Assembly: GCF_029504735.1 (NCBI RefSeq)
Contig: NZ_JAQFIP010000011.1
Span: 1-64,000, forward strand
Direction: 5' to 3'
Source of the DNA: Ereboglobus sp. PH5-10
GTDB taxonomy: Bacteria > Verrucomicrobiota > Verrucomicrobiia > Opitutales > Opitutaceae
DNA length: 64,000 nucleotides
Shown here in pieces: positions 9,744-19,071 of this stretch (positions are counted from its first letter, which is position 1; each line of letters opens with the position of its first letter). The notes beneath the pieces were generated by a model. The model was not told the DNA's origin. It saw only the letters and a program-made list of their open reading frames with translations, and did not search any database. The translations under genes and the position numbers were made by a program.

Positions 9744-10205
9744 TCAAGACGGCAACTTCTTTAATATTCTGGGTTCGGAAACAATGCGATTTTCTGGCTT
9801 CCCATGAAAGGTAGCCATTCCAATCATGGTGTGGCCGTCATTTTGAACACTAAACACATAGGAGCCTGAGTCGAATCCATCTCCTTTTTGATCCTCAAAT
9901 AGAAGAGTAATTTGGTTATTTTGTATCTTTCCTTGATACACAAAGCTACGATTGGAATCAGTGCCATCTCGTTTTTTCCTTCGAGTGCTTTTCCCTGAAA
10001 CCCTGTAACCATTTTGCTTTAGATCAATTTGACCAACATGAACTTCAACGCCATTGCGTGTTTCAATAATCGCCCAAGGACCTTCTATTCGAATGCCTTT
10101 TGAAAAGAATCGATACTGAGCAGCTGGCCAAACGAATCTAACAAATACTGCGACCGATCCGGTGGCGGTGAGGCTTGAAAAAAAACCGATAATGAAATTA
10201 ATCAC
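9744..10205 (-). CDS. AT-rich orphan gene, membrane-anchored protein of unknown function
   Basis: 153 residues. One N-terminal hydrophobic segment (about 2-28, FIIGFFSSLTATGSVAVFV) acts as a signal anchor, followed by a soluble domain with many short strands (GPWAIIETRNGVEVHVGQIDL and onward). No family is recognised. Its composition is clearly more AT-rich than the surrounding genome, and the same is true of the next gene upstream on the strand. The 110-base gap between them holds an attC-like hairpin, so it may be a gene cassette or another recent acquisition. Confidence 0.6.
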   Translation of the reverse strand: MINFIIGFFSSLTATGSVAVFVRFVWPAAQYRFFSKGIRIEGPWAIIETRNGVEVHVGQIDLKQNGYRVSGKSTRRKKRDGTDSNRSFVYQGKIQNNQITLLFEDQKGDGFDSGSYVFSVQNDGHTMIGMATFHGKPENRIVSEPRILKKLPS

Positions 10206-10248
10206 AGAAATTCCTTCTTTTTGGAGTGTAATACTTATCTATATTTCT

Positions 10249-10307
10249 TCCTAACGGTTACCATGAGTCATGCACGGTAGCGCGTTGCCTCAATGGTTTT
10301 GTTCGGT
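10249..10307 (-). other. Putative attC-like recombination site
   Basis: On the plus strand CCTAAC (10250-10255) opposes GTTCGG (10301-10306) with one mismatch. Inside, ACCATGAG (10260-10267) pairs with CTC plus ATGGT (10289-10297), leaving one extrahelical base at 10292. GCACG (10272-10276) pairs with 10283-10288, leaving a second extrahelical base at 10286. Outer pseudo-core boxes, an unpaired spacer, an inner box with an unpaired base and about 59 bases total are the architecture of integron attC sites. It begins 9 bases after the stop of the 326-residue gene. The core boxes deviate from GTTRRRY by one base each, and no integrase is in the window. Confidence 0.4.
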
Positions 10308-10315
10308 TTTATTTG

Positions 10316-11296
10316 CTATTCCTTACTAATGTCTAGATGTGACACCATGATAGTTGAATCGACACTAAACTCGCCCTGAATATTGTCATCACTCAAGTCA
10401 ATAAACTCGCTGAGTCCAGCAGCTCTTAGCACTGCATTCGAAAACATCTCTGCTTCTCTATCTAACGTGTGATCAAATGCATAGACTATTTCACCAATCT
10501 GAAAAGATGTCCATGCTCGAATAAAGTCGTGTAAGTCGTGCAGTGTCCGTTGGGACGAAAAAAGAGGCGATATAAGTGAAATCAAAGGAAGGGGAAATCC
10601 GCGCTTGTGCCATATGCAAAAAATCTCGTGCAAGATCATAAGATCATCAGACCATGGAAAGACGCATGTATCGTTGCCACGCAAGTGTTGCCCAGCATTA
10701 CTTGCCCCCGACGCTAGTGCTGTCTTTGTGAAGGATGAAGAGCCATTCAGGGTGTTACTCAAAACTCCAGCATTCACATGGATGAGTTCGCCAGGGGCTT
10801 CAAAGAACCCATACGCACCGAGACACATTTGAGTGTTCCGAAACACGACATCCTTCGCCCCTCGGAACATCCCTTTGCTTCCGCTAAACAGAGGAAAATT
10901 TTTCAGTAAAAAAAGCTGTTCCTCGTCTATATGAGCTTTGCCATTACGAAGCATCTTATTCTGCACAATACAAAGTTTCTGTAGTAAACGCCGCTTACCA
11001 TCGGAGACAACTGTAACAAGAATCAAGTCCCCCAGTTCTTTGGAGGTCGGCTTGTTTCGGAAATTGAATGAAACGTAAGATTTTGAGCCGTGTATCTTCT
11101 CGCAGTGAATTCGTAGACCATGATATGATTGGCCCTTGAGGGTGTTTGCTATGCGTGTAACCAGTGCAACCTCACCTTCATTGTTCGTGTATCCCTGTCC
11201 CAGTTGATCATAGACTTCAGCGATACGGGCATGCTGGAACCTCAAGAATCCGGGATCGGCTAGGAGTGAATGATATTTTTGTATGAGTTTTCTCAT
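10316..11296 (-). CDS. AT-rich orphan gene of unknown function
   Basis: 326 residues, no signal peptide and no clear membrane segment, so probably cytoplasmic. I see no recognisable catalytic motif; the protein is mixed helix and strand with scattered Cys and His. AT-rich composition and codon use unlike the neighbours suggest horizontal acquisition. It is followed on the minus strand by the attC-like structure and then by another AT-rich orphan gene in the same orientation. The reading frame itself is convincing because of its length in an AT-rich context. Confidence 0.6.
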   Translation of the reverse strand: MRKLIQKYHSLLADPGFLRFQHARIAEVYDQLGQGYTNNEGEVALVTRIANTLKGQSYHGLRIHCEKIHGSKSYVSFNFRNKPTSKELGDLILVTVVSDGKRRLLQKLCIVQNKMLRNGKAHIDEEQLFLLKNFPLFSGSKGMFRGAKDVVFRNTQMCLGAYGFFEAPGELIHVNAGVLSNTLNGSSSFTKTALASGASNAGQHLRGNDTCVFPWSDDLMILHEIFCIWHKRGFPLPLISLISPLFSSQRTLHDLHDFIRAWTSFQIGEIVYAFDHTLDREAEMFSNAVLRAAGLSEFIDLSDDNIQGEFSVDSTIMVSHLDISKE

Positions 11297-11628
11297 TACA
11301 TTGTATTTTTATTAATCGTTACGGGTGTAATGCCTCGTTGCTTGCGGCGGGGGCCTTTACTAAACACTTACGGGCGAATCTCGTGCAGGCAAGTGCTTTC
11401 ACGTGGGACTGGAGCTGGTAATGCGGTCGAATGCCACGCACACCTTCACACTTGCACGTAGGGCGGTCAAAATTTGAGACGAAAGATAAAAAGGGATGAA
11501 TACAACGCGACAGCGCCCGGGAGCGCGGGCATCTTGCCCGCAGATTTGGAGGTTTGTGCGGGCGGGACGCCCGCGCTCCCAGGATGGCGTCGCAATCGAA
11601 GCCCTTACAGTATCTGCGCTATGTAGCA
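11297..11628. repeat. Intergenic region with GC-rich inverted repeat
   Basis: No gene is supported. GGGAGCGCGGGC (11519-11530) and GCCCGCGCTCCC (11569-11580) are perfect inverted repeats. Inside are further GCGGGC/GCCCGC modules, giving a dispersed palindrome of about 62 bases. TTACGGG occurs twice (about 11319 and 11370), without an evident purpose. Confidence 0.6.
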
Positions 11629-11656
11629 AAAGGGGCGTCGTTTGCGACGCCCCTTT
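11629..11656 (-). terminator. Terminator after nifJ
   Basis: AAAGGGGCGTCG (11629-11640) pairs with CGACGCCCCTTT (11645-11656) around a 4-base loop, a perfect 12-bp stem. It starts 22 bases after the nifJ stop on the minus strand; the stem's own A/T end gives a short U tract. Confidence 0.75.
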
Positions 11657-11677
11657 GTGTGTGTTTTGGTTGCTTGC

Positions 11678-14600
11678 TTACTTTTGCGCGGGCGCGGATG
11701 GCGCGGCGGGTGTCGGGGCGACGGCCGCTTTGACGTCGCCGCCGTTGTCGGCGAGGCGCTGGTAGAGGGCGAAGCGGTCGTTGACTCCTTTTTGCGCCTC
11801 GGCTTCGAACACCGCCACTTGCTCCGGCGACACGGAGCGGGCCACCAGTTTGTAACGGTTTTCGGCGCGGGTAAACGTGCTCAGCTCGCCTTTCGGCGCG
11901 GCGCTGTCGAGTTGCATCGGGTTCTTGCCTTCGGCGGCGCGGCGCGGGTCGTAGCGGAAGAGCGGCCAGTAGCCGGTTTCCACGGCGAGTTTCTGCCGGT
12001 CGAAGCCTTCATACATGGCCTTGAAGCCGTGCGAGATGCAGGGCGCGTAGGCGAGGATGAGCGAGGGGCCGTCGTAGGACTCGGCTTCGCGGATGGCGTT
12101 GAGCGTTTGCGCGTCGCGGGCGCCCATGGCCACGCGGGCCACGTAGACGTTGCCGTAAACGGTGGCGAGGAGCGCGAGGTCTTTTTTGCCAGTGGGCTTG
12201 CCGCCGCCGGCGAACTTCGCGGTCGCGCCGAGGGGCGTCGATTTCGAGCACTGGCCTCCCGTGTTGGAATAGACTTCGGTGTCGAGCACCATGATGTTCA
12301 CGTTGCGCCCGGAGGCGATGACGTGGTCGAGGCCGCCGTAGCCGATGTCGTAGGCCCAGCCGTCGCCGCCGAAGATCCAGACGGATTTTTTCACGAGGTA
12401 GTCGGCGACTTTTTCGAGTTCGCGGGCTTGCGGGTCGTTGATGCCGGCGAGGGCGGTTTTCAGTTCCGCAATCTTGGCGCGGAGCGCGGCGATGGCGGGA
12501 TCGTTCGACTGGTCGGCGGTGAGGATGGCGTCAACGAGCGGCTGGCCGATTTGCGCGGCGAGGGCGTTGAGGAGGCGCTTGGCGCGGTCGGCGCTGCGAT
12601 CCATCGAGAGGCGCATGCCGAGGCCGAATTCGGCGTTGTCCTCGAAGAGCGAGTTGGCCCATGCGGGGCCGCGTCCGTCCTTGTTTGTCGTGTAGGGCGT
12701 GGTCGGGAGGTTGCCGCCGTAGATGGAGGAGCAGCCGGTGGCGTTGGCGATGACGGCGCGGTCGCCGAAGAGTTGACTGACGAGTTTGATGTAGGGTGTC
12801 TCGCCGCAGCCAGCGCAGGCGCCGGAGAATTCGAAGAGCGGGTCGAGGAATTGCACGTTTTTCGGCGTGTCGGCCTTGAAGCTGGCGCGGTCGATCGAGG
12901 GCAGGTCGAGGAAGAACTTGAAGTTGGCGCGCTCGCGTTCGCGGATCGGGTATTGCTCGACCATGTTGATGGCGCGTTTCTTCGGGTCGGCCTTGTTTTT
13001 GACCGGGCAAACGTGCACGCAGAGTTCGCAGCCGGTGCAATCCTCGACGGCGACTTGGAGGACGTAGTTGTTGCCCTTGTATTCCGTGGATTTGAAGGGC
13101 ACGGACTTGAAGCCCTCGGGCGCCTTGCTGAGGAGCGCGGGGTCGAAGAACTTGGCGCGGATGGCGGCGTGCGGGCAGGCTTGCACGCATTTGTTGCACT
13201 GGATGCAGATGGAGGCGTCCCATTCGGGAACCGTGGCGGCCATGTTGCGTTTTTCGTATTGGGCGGTGGCGGAGGGCCAGGTGCCGTCAACGGGAAATGC
13301 GGAGACAGGGAGGTCGTCGCCGCGGCCGGCGAGGATCATGCCGGTGACGTTGCGCACGAAGTCGGGCGCGTCGGTGGGCACGGGGGGCTGGCGGAGCGCG
13401 GTGGAGTCGGCGGCGGCGGGAATCTTGACTTCCTTGAGCGCGGAGAGGGCGGCGTCGATGGCGCGGAGGTTTTGGTCAACGATTTCCTGGCCTTTTTTCG
13501 AGTAGGATTTGATCGCGGCCTTTTTGATGTTGTCGATGGCTTCGTCAACGGGGAGCACTTCGCTCAGTTTGAAGAAGCACACTTGCATGACGGTGTTGGT
13601 GCGGTTGGCGGGGAGGCCGGCGGAGCGGGCGACGGCGCTGGCGTCGATCGCGTAAACGCGGAGTTTTTTGGCGATGATTTCCCGCTGCGTCTCGGCGGAG
13701 AGGCGGTGCCAGGCGGTTTCGGTGTCGCCGGGGGCGTTGATGAGGAGGATGCCGCCCTCGGAGGCGCAATCGACGACGGGTTGCTGGTCGAGAAGGTTGA
13801 ACTGGTGGCAGCCCACGAAGTCGGCGTTCTTGATGAGGTAGGGCGCGCGGATGGGGCGGTCGCCGAAGCGGAGATGCGAGACGGTGAAGCCGCCGGATTT
13901 CTTGGAGTCGTAAACGAAGTAGCCCTGGGCGTATTTGCCGGCGTCGACGCCGATGATTTTGATGGTGTTTTTGTTGGCGCCGACTGTGCCGTCGGAACCG
14001 AGGCCGAAGAAGACGGCGCGGGTGAGCGTTTCGTCGAGGCTTTCGATGTCGAGAGTGTTGTCGTAGGGGAGCGAGAGGCCGGTGAGGTCGTCGTTGATGC
14101 CGATGGTGAAGGTTTGTTTCGGTTTGTCCTTGGCGATTTCCTCGTAAACGGCGGCGACCATCGGGGGCGTGAATTCCTTGGAGCCGAGGCCGTAGCGGCC
14201 GCCGGTGATCTTGATGCGCGGGCCGGTGAGCGCGCCGTTTTCCTCGCCGTGGCGGACGGCGGCGACGACGTCGAGATAGAGGGGCTCGCCAAACGCGCCG
14301 GGCTCCTTGGTGCGGTCGAGGACGGCGATGGCCTTGGTGGTTTTCGGGAGCGCCTTGAGGAAGGCGTCGACGGGGAACGGACGGTAAAGGTTGACGGAGA
14401 GGACGCCGGTTTTTTGGCCCTTTTTGTTGAGCCAAGCGGCGGTCTCGGCGGCGGTCTCGGCACCGGAGCCCATGATGACGATAACGTGTTCGGCATCGGG
14501 CGCGCCCTCGTAGTTGACGAGGCCGTATTTGCGGCCGGTGGCGGCGGCGAACTTGTCCATCTCGGCCTGCACGATGGCGGGGACGGCTTCGTAGAATTTG

Positions 14601-15328
14601 TTGCAGGATTCGCGGGCCTGGAAAAAGACGTCGGGGTTTTGGGCGGTGCCGCGGATGGCGGGCGCGTCGGGGTTGAGGCCGCGGGAGCGGAAGGCGTCGA
14701 GCGCGTCGGCGTCGATCATCGAGCGGAGGATGTCGTCGCTGATGCGATGCACGGTGTTGATTTCGTGCGAGGTGCGGAAGCCGTCGAAGAAGTGGAGGAA
14801 GGGGACGCGTGACTTGAGGGTGGCGGCGTGGGCGATGGCGGCCATGTCGTGCGCCTCCTGCGGGGAGTTGGCGGCGAGCATTGCCCAACCGGTCTGGCGG
14901 CAGGCCATGACGTCGGAGTGGTCGCCGAAAATGGAGAGCGCGTGCGTGGCGAGGGTGCGCGCGGTGACGTGCATGACGCAGGGGGTGAGTTCGCCGGCGA
15001 TCTTGAACATGTTGGGAATCATGAGCAGAAGGCCCTGCGAGGCGGTGAAAGTGCTGGTGAGCGTGCCGCCCATGAGCGAGCCGTGCATCGCGCCCGCGGC
15101 ACCGGCTTCGGATTGCATCTCAACGACTTCGGGGATGTGACCGAAGAGGTTGGTCTTTTTCTGAACACCCCAGTCATCCATGAATTCCGCCATCGGGGTG
15201 GACGGCGTGATGGGATAGATCGTAAAGACCTCCGTCATTTTATAGGCGACATGCGCGACGGCTTCATTGGCGTCGATGGTGGCCGGTTTGGATTTGGTGG
15301 TTTCGGAGGCGGCTTGAGTTGCGTTCAT
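11678..15328 (-). CDS. nifJ: Pyruvate:ferredoxin (flavodoxin) oxidoreductase
   Basis: 1216 residues, the normal length of the single-chain enzyme. It oxidises pyruvate with CoA to acetyl-CoA and CO2 and reduces ferredoxin or flavodoxin. The substrate/TPP-pyrimidine part starts near residue 20 (AVAHVAYKMTEVFTIYPITPS). Two 4Fe-4S motifs follow, CIQCNKCVQACP near 707-718 and CTGCELCVHVCP near 762-773. A proximal-cluster motif CAGCGETPYIKL and the TPP-binding stretch GDGWAYDIGYGG (around 1000) complete it. The C-terminus is Ala/Pro-rich. It is a monocistronic minus-strand gene with its own terminator. The enzyme is oxygen-sensitive, which supports an anaerobic host. Confidence 0.97.
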   Translation of the reverse strand: MNATQAASETTKSKPATIDANEAVAHVAYKMTEVFTIYPITPSTPMAEFMDDWGVQKKTNLFGHIPEVVEMQSEAGAAGAMHGSLMGGTLTSTFTASQGLLLMIPNMFKIAGELTPCVMHVTARTLATHALSIFGDHSDVMACRQTGWAMLAANSPQEAHDMAAIAHAATLKSRVPFLHFFDGFRTSHEINTVHRISDDILRSMIDADALDAFRSRGLNPDAPAIRGTAQNPDVFFQARESCNKFYEAVPAIVQAEMDKFAAATGRKYGLVNYEGAPDAEHVIVIMGSGAETAAETAAWLNKKGQKTGVLSVNLYRPFPVDAFLKALPKTTKAIAVLDRTKEPGAFGEPLYLDVVAAVRHGEENGALTGPRIKITGGRYGLGSKEFTPPMVAAVYEEIAKDKPKQTFTIGINDDLTGLSLPYDNTLDIESLDETLTRAVFFGLGSDGTVGANKNTIKIIGVDAGKYAQGYFVYDSKKSGGFTVSHLRFGDRPIRAPYLIKNADFVGCHQFNLLDQQPVVDCASEGGILLINAPGDTETAWHRLSAETQREIIAKKLRVYAIDASAVARSAGLPANRTNTVMQVCFFKLSEVLPVDEAIDNIKKAAIKSYSKKGQEIVDQNLRAIDAALSALKEVKIPAAADSTALRQPPVPTDAPDFVRNVTGMILAGRGDDLPVSAFPVDGTWPSATAQYEKRNMAATVPEWDASICIQCNKCVQACPHAAIRAKFFDPALLSKAPEGFKSVPFKSTEYKGNNYVLQVAVEDCTGCELCVHVCPVKNKADPKKRAINMVEQYPIRERERANFKFFLDLPSIDRASFKADTPKNVQFLDPLFEFSGACAGCGETPYIKLVSQLFGDRAVIANATGCSSIYGGNLPTTPYTTNKDGRGPAWANSLFEDNAEFGLGMRLSMDRSADRAKRLLNALAAQIGQPLVDAILTADQSNDPAIAALRAKIAELKTALAGINDPQARELEKVADYLVKKSVWIFGGDGWAYDIGYGGLDHVIASGRNVNIMVLDTEVYSNTGGQCSKSTPLGATAKFAGGGKPTGKKDLALLATVYGNVYVARVAMGARDAQTLNAIREAESYDGPSLILAYAPCISHGFKAMYEGFDRQKLAVETGYWPLFRYDPRRAAEGKNPMQLDSAAPKGELSTFTRAENRYKLVARSVSPEQVAVFEAEAQKGVNDRFALYQRLADNGGDVKAAVAPTPAAPSAPAQK

Positions 15329-15954
15329 TGTTTCTAAATTATGAATTAACCTGTTTGTTTTTAAAAAATTATGAAATTACGTGGAGATGATGAAAAACTG
15401 GGCTGATTGATGGCGGGTGTTTTTTGAAATCGGGGGAAAATATGTCGTAATTATTTAAATAGATATTCGGCAGAGTAGCAGAGTCAACCAGTGGGATGGT
15501 TTTTGGAAAGATAAAATGAAAAAAAATGAGCTGATTTTGACCAAATCCTGCGCATATATTGCTTTTTCGTTCTCAATGAACACCGAGTGCCTGACGTGCT
15601 GCTTAAGATTGGTATACGTGAATATGTATATTTTGTTCAAAATTGCCGGATTTAAGGCAATTTATGCGCAGTTTTCGGTAATTTGTGCTGGTTTTGACGC
15701 AGCGGCAGTTTGAGGAGAAATGCACGTGTCGCATCAAATGGGGGAGGGCGGTTTCGCCGTTCCGCGCAACGGCGATATTCCGACAACCGCTGTGTTTGCC
15801 ACTCGTAATTCTCGGCGCGCTCGGCGAGCACCCCCCCACCTGTTGAAGACCAAGGCTGGTTTGTGAATTGTGTAACCCCAATAGGTTACGCTCCGGATGA
15901 AAACAGTCCCATTTAGGCTGTCGGAAATGGAATCCCGTTTTTGGTTGAAATTCG
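15329..15954. other. Gene-free region upstream of nifJ
   Basis: Bases 15340-15710 are AT-rich and probably hold the nifJ promoter, although I could not fix -35/-10 boxes. Bases 15710-15954 are GC-richer and lie downstream of the ABC-F gene; they contain a small hairpin GTAACC/GGTTAC near 15880. Short reading frames here look random. Confidence 0.4.
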
Positions 15955-17493
15955 CTATACCTCGTCCAGCGCGGGCAGAATTTCCAGATTGGTGTCGCCG
16001 TTGGGAAGGGCGGCGAGATGCCAGCGCTGGCGGGTTATTTTTTTCAGGAAGGCGCGGTCGTGGCTGACGAGCAGCATGGCGCAGGGGCACTCGGCGAGCG
16101 CTTCCTCAAGGCACAGGATGCTAGGCAGGTCCATGTGGTTCGTGGGTTCGTCCATCACGATCAGGTGCGGGCCGCGCACGATGCCGAGCGCAAGCAGGAG
16201 CTTGCGAATTTCGCCGGGGCTGGGCTGCGCGCTTTCGAGCAGGCGCGCGGGGCGCGAGCCGAGGCGGCTGATCGTTGTCATGATGCGGCCGCGCTCGGCG
16301 TTGGGGAGCAGTTTGATTTTTTCCAACAGCGTGCGCGAATCCTCCGCGGAAATTTCCTGCGGCACACGCACGAGTTTGTCCCCGGGGATTTGCAGATTGG
16401 AGAGGATGTGCCGGATGAGCGTGCTTTTGCCGGAGCCGTTTGCGCCGGTGAGCGCGACGCGGTCGGCGCCCCCGATGGCGAGCTTGGGAAAATGCAGGTG
16501 GCGGTTTTCGTTTTCGCCGAGCGGGAGCTTGCCCGCCGGCAGGCGCAGCAGGAAGTCGCGCGGCGAGTAGGATGCGCCGTCGATCCAGATGCCGGTTTCG
16601 TAACGCTTGGTGACTTGGATGGAGGCGCGCTCTTTTTCGACCCGGGCGGCGCGTCCTCGCATTTGCCCGGCGAGTTTGTTGGCGTAGGCATCCTTGCCGG
16701 TGAGCTTGGCGAGGCCGCGCATGGCGCGTCCGTCAGGGTCGTTTTTGGTGAGCTTTTTCTGGTGCGAGCCGCGGGCGGCGGCGGCTTTTTGCTCGGCGAT
16801 GACGCGGCGTCGCTGCGCCTCGGCGCGCAGACGGGCGGCGGCGTGCTTGAGCGCGTCGCTTTCGTTTTGCGCGGTTTGCTCCTCAATGTCCTGCTGGGCG
16901 AGCGCCTCGGTGATGTTTCCGGGACGGAGCGTGGCGCGCGGCGGCTCGAGCATGAGGCAGCGGGTGCAGAGTTCGTCGAGGAGCTCGCGGTCGTGGCTGA
17001 CGAGGATGCCGGCGCCGTGGAAGTTTTGCAGGACGTTGACGAGGAGGGCGCGCGCGTCGGCGTCGATGTGGTTGGTGGGTTCGTCGAGCGCGAGGATGGC
17101 GGGTTCGCGCCAGAGCGCGGTGGCGATTTGCGCGCGTTTGCGCTCGCCGTGGCTGAGCGTGGTCCAGCGCTCGGGCCAGTCGTCGCCGATGCGGAGGCGG
17201 GATTTGAGCGCGGCGGCGTCGGGCGCCCAGAGGAAATCCTCGAAGAGCGGCGGCGGGTCGTCGGTGCGCTGGGCGACGTAGAGCGCGGCGCCTTGCGCGT
17301 GGACGGAACCGTGCGCGGGCGGGAGCGCGCCGGTGGCGATTTGCAGGAGCGTGGTTTTGCCGGAGCCGTTGGCGCCGACGACGCCGGTCCATGTGCCCGA
17401 GGGAAATTGCACGGTTAGGTTTTCGATGAGCGGCGCGGCCATGCCGGGCCAGGAAAATTCGATGTCGGTGAGTGTGAGCTGTGCGGAGGACAT
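15955..17493 (-). CDS. ABC-F family ATPase
   Basis: 512 residues with two nucleotide-binding domains and no membrane segments, the ABC-F layout. NBD1 has Walker A GANGSGKTT (near 40), signature LSHGERKR (near 113) and Walker B ILALDEPTNHID (near 135). A charged linker is at about 190-290. NBD2 has Walker A GANGSGKST (near 350), signature SPGEIRKLLLAL (near 427) and LIVMDEPTNHMD (near 447). ABC-F proteins act on the ribosome, in translation or antibiotic protection; the subgroup cannot be fixed by eye. A 15-bp perfect palindrome lies 16 bases before the start and could regulate it. Confidence 0.9.
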   Translation of the reverse strand: MSSAQLTLTDIEFSWPGMAAPLIENLTVQFPSGTWTGVVGANGSGKTTLLQIATGALPPAHGSVHAQGAALYVAQRTDDPPPLFEDFLWAPDAAALKSRLRIGDDWPERWTTLSHGERKRAQIATALWREPAILALDEPTNHIDADARALLVNVLQNFHGAGILVSHDRELLDELCTRCLMLEPPRATLRPGNITEALAQQDIEEQTAQNESDALKHAAARLRAEAQRRRVIAEQKAAAARGSHQKKLTKNDPDGRAMRGLAKLTGKDAYANKLAGQMRGRAARVEKERASIQVTKRYETGIWIDGASYSPRDFLLRLPAGKLPLGENENRHLHFPKLAIGGADRVALTGANGSGKSTLIRHILSNLQIPGDKLVRVPQEISAEDSRTLLEKIKLLPNAERGRIMTTISRLGSRPARLLESAQPSPGEIRKLLLALGIVRGPHLIVMDEPTNHMDLPSILCLEEALAECPCAMLLVSHDRAFLKKITRQRWHLAALPNGDTNLEILPALDEV

Positions 17494-17509
17494 TGCGGAA
17501 AAGATGATC

Positions 17510-17549
17510 GGCTTAAATCGACTTAAGTCGACTCAAGTCGATTTAAGCC
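17510..17549. repeat. Perfect 15-bp inverted repeat before the ABC-F gene
   Basis: GGCTTAAATCGACTT (17510-17524) is the exact reverse complement of 17535-17549, with a 10-base loop that itself contains GTCGACT. The unit AAGTCGA recurs in tandem. It sits in the 97-base gap between the amino-acid ABC transporter operon and the ABC-F start, both minus strand. It could be a terminator for the first, a leader structure for the second, or a dimeric operator. Confidence 0.7.
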
Positions 17550-17590
17550 GGGGCGGATGATGAAGCTGGCGCGGAGGTGTTTACGCCGGT

Positions 17591-18373
17591 TTACAGCATG
17601 TTTTCCAAGAAGGCGCGGGTGCGTTTGTGGACGGGGTTTTTGAAAAACTCAACGGAGGTGTTCGTTTCGATGATTTCTCCGTTGTCCATGAAGATGACGC
17701 GGCTGGCGACTTCGCGCGCGAAGCCCATTTCGTGCGTGACGACGAGCATCGTCATGCGCTCGTCGGCGAGCTGGCGCATGGTGCGCAGGACTTCGCCGGT
17801 GAGCTCGGGGTCGAGCGCAGAGGTGGGTTCGTCGAAGAGCATGATCTCGGGGTGCATGGCGAGGGCGCGCGCGATGGCGAGGCGTTGTTTTTGCCCGCCG
17901 GAAATCTGCGAGGGGTAGGCGTCGCGCTTGTCGCGGAGGCCGACTTTTTCGAGGAGGGTCTCGGCCTCGGGGAGGATGTCGGCGCGGGCGCGTTTTTTCA
18001 CGGTCATGGGCGGCGCGATGACGTTTTCCAGCACGGTCATGTGCGGGAAGAGGTTGAAGTGCTGGAAGACCATTCCCATGCGCGAGCAGATGCGGCGGAT
18101 CTCGGGCTCGGGCGCGTAGCGGCAATGGCCGCCGGGCTCGGTGCGCGCGAGGGTCGCGCCCTCGATGTCGATGCGCCCGGAGTCGATTTTCTCAAGGTGG
18201 TTGAGGCAGCGCAGAAAGGTGCTTTTGCCGGAGCCGGACGGGCCGATGATGGCGACGACTTCGCGTTCGGCGAGGCTGAGCGAAACGCCCTTGAGCACTT
18301 GGAGCGCGCCGAAGCTTTTGCGGATGTTTTCCGCGCGGATCATGTTTCGTTTTTCGGGCGCGCTTTCAGTCAT
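17591..18373 (-). CDS. Polar amino-acid ABC transporter, ATP-binding protein
   Basis: 260 residues. Walker [13 protein letters not shown] (near 51), signature [15 protein letters not shown] (near 156) and Walker [16 protein letters not shown] (near 180) are intact. The stretch [17 protein letters not shown] is typical of the GlnQ/HisP/ArtP group. The first codons overlap the permease stop by 8 bases, so translation is coupled; a second ATG (MIRAEN) 10 codons in is an alternative start. It energises uptake through the permease and binding protein encoded upstream. The specific amino acid is not determined by sequence alone. Confidence 0.92.
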   Translation of the reverse strand: MTESAPEKRNMIRAENIRKSFGALQVLKGVSLSLAEREVVAIIGPSGSGKSTFLRCLNHLEKIDSGRIDIEGATLARTEPGGHCRYAPEPEIRRICSRMGMVFQHFNLFPHMTVLENVIAPPMTVKKRARADILPEAETLLEKVGLRDKRDAYPSQISGGQKQRLAIARALAMHPEIMLFDEPTSALDPELTGEVLRTMRQLADERMTMLVVTHEMGFAREVASRVIFMDNGEIIETNTSVEFFKNPVHKRTRAFLENML

Positions 18374-19016
18374 AGACGGCGTAGCGTTTTTCGAGGCGTT
18401 GGAAGACGACCGTGAGCACGAAGGTCATGCAGAGGTAAAAGACGGCGGCGACGATGAAGGGCGCGGCGCTGAACTCGCGCAGCACGATGCCGCGGACGAC
18501 CTTCAGCAGGTCGCTGAGCGCGAGCACGTAGATGAGCGAGGTGTCCTTGACGAGCGTGATGGTTTCGTTGCTGAGCGGGGGGAGGATGCGCTTGACGACC
18601 TGGGGCATGACGATGTGGCGCATCGTTTGCGGGTAGGTGTAGCCGAGGACCTTGGCGCCCTCATACTGGCCCTTGTCGATCGACTGGATGCCGGCGCGGA
18701 AAATCTCGGCGAAGTAGGCGGCGTAGTTCAGCGTGAAGGCGACGACGGCGGTGAGAAAATCGGGGAGGATGATCGGGAGGCCGGGGAGGTTTGGCAGCGC
18801 GAAATAGATGAAGAACATCTGGAGCATGAGCGGGGTGCCGCGCATGAGCCAGATGTAGCCGTTGACGCCGGCGCCGAGCGCGCGGAAGCGCGAGATGCGC
18901 ATGAGCGCGAGCGCGAGTCCGAGCGGCAGCGAGAGGAGCAGCGTGATGAAAAACAGCTTGAGCGTGACCCACGCTCCTCCGAGCAGCGGGCCGAGGTTGT
19001 TGATCACGGTGTCCAT
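18366..19016 (-). CDS. Polar amino-acid ABC transporter, permease
   Basis: 216 residues. The first stretch [25 protein letters not shown] is the usual HEQRO-type permease start, cut here to stay brief: [13 protein letters not shown]. Five hydrophobic segments follow. The EAA loop reads [20 protein letters not shown] near residue 125, the contact site for the ATPase. It acts as an inner-membrane dimer. The order binding protein, permease, ATPase on the minus strand is a standard three-gene uptake operon. Confidence 0.9.
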   Translation of the reverse strand: MDTVINNLGPLLGGAWVTLKLFFITLLLSLPLGLALALMRISRFRALGAGVNGYIWLMRGTPLMLQMFFIYFALPNLPGLPIILPDFLTAVVAFTLNYAAYFAEIFRAGIQSIDKGQYEGAKVLGYTYPQTMRHIVMPQVVKRILPPLSNETITLVKDTSLIYVLALSDLLKVVRGIVLREFSAAPFIVAAVFYLCMTFVLTVVFQRLEKRYAVYD

Positions 19017-19071
19017 TCAGGCTGTGCGCGCGGGAAGGTGCGGTGGAATCGGGCGGCGGCGGGCGGGCGCG

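Noticed and set aside
11297-11400. A second attC site upstream of the 326-residue gene
   Set aside because: TTACGGG copies and partial complementarity are present, but the arms need large bulges and do not give the attC layout.
11642-14812. 1056-residue plus-strand frame across nifJ
   Set aside because: Opposite-strand shadow of nifJ caused by high GC codon bias; low-complexity Gly/Val/Glu sequence with no domain.
15455-15881. Short frames upstream of nifJ
   Set aside because: AT-rich chance frames without ribosome-binding sites or similarity.
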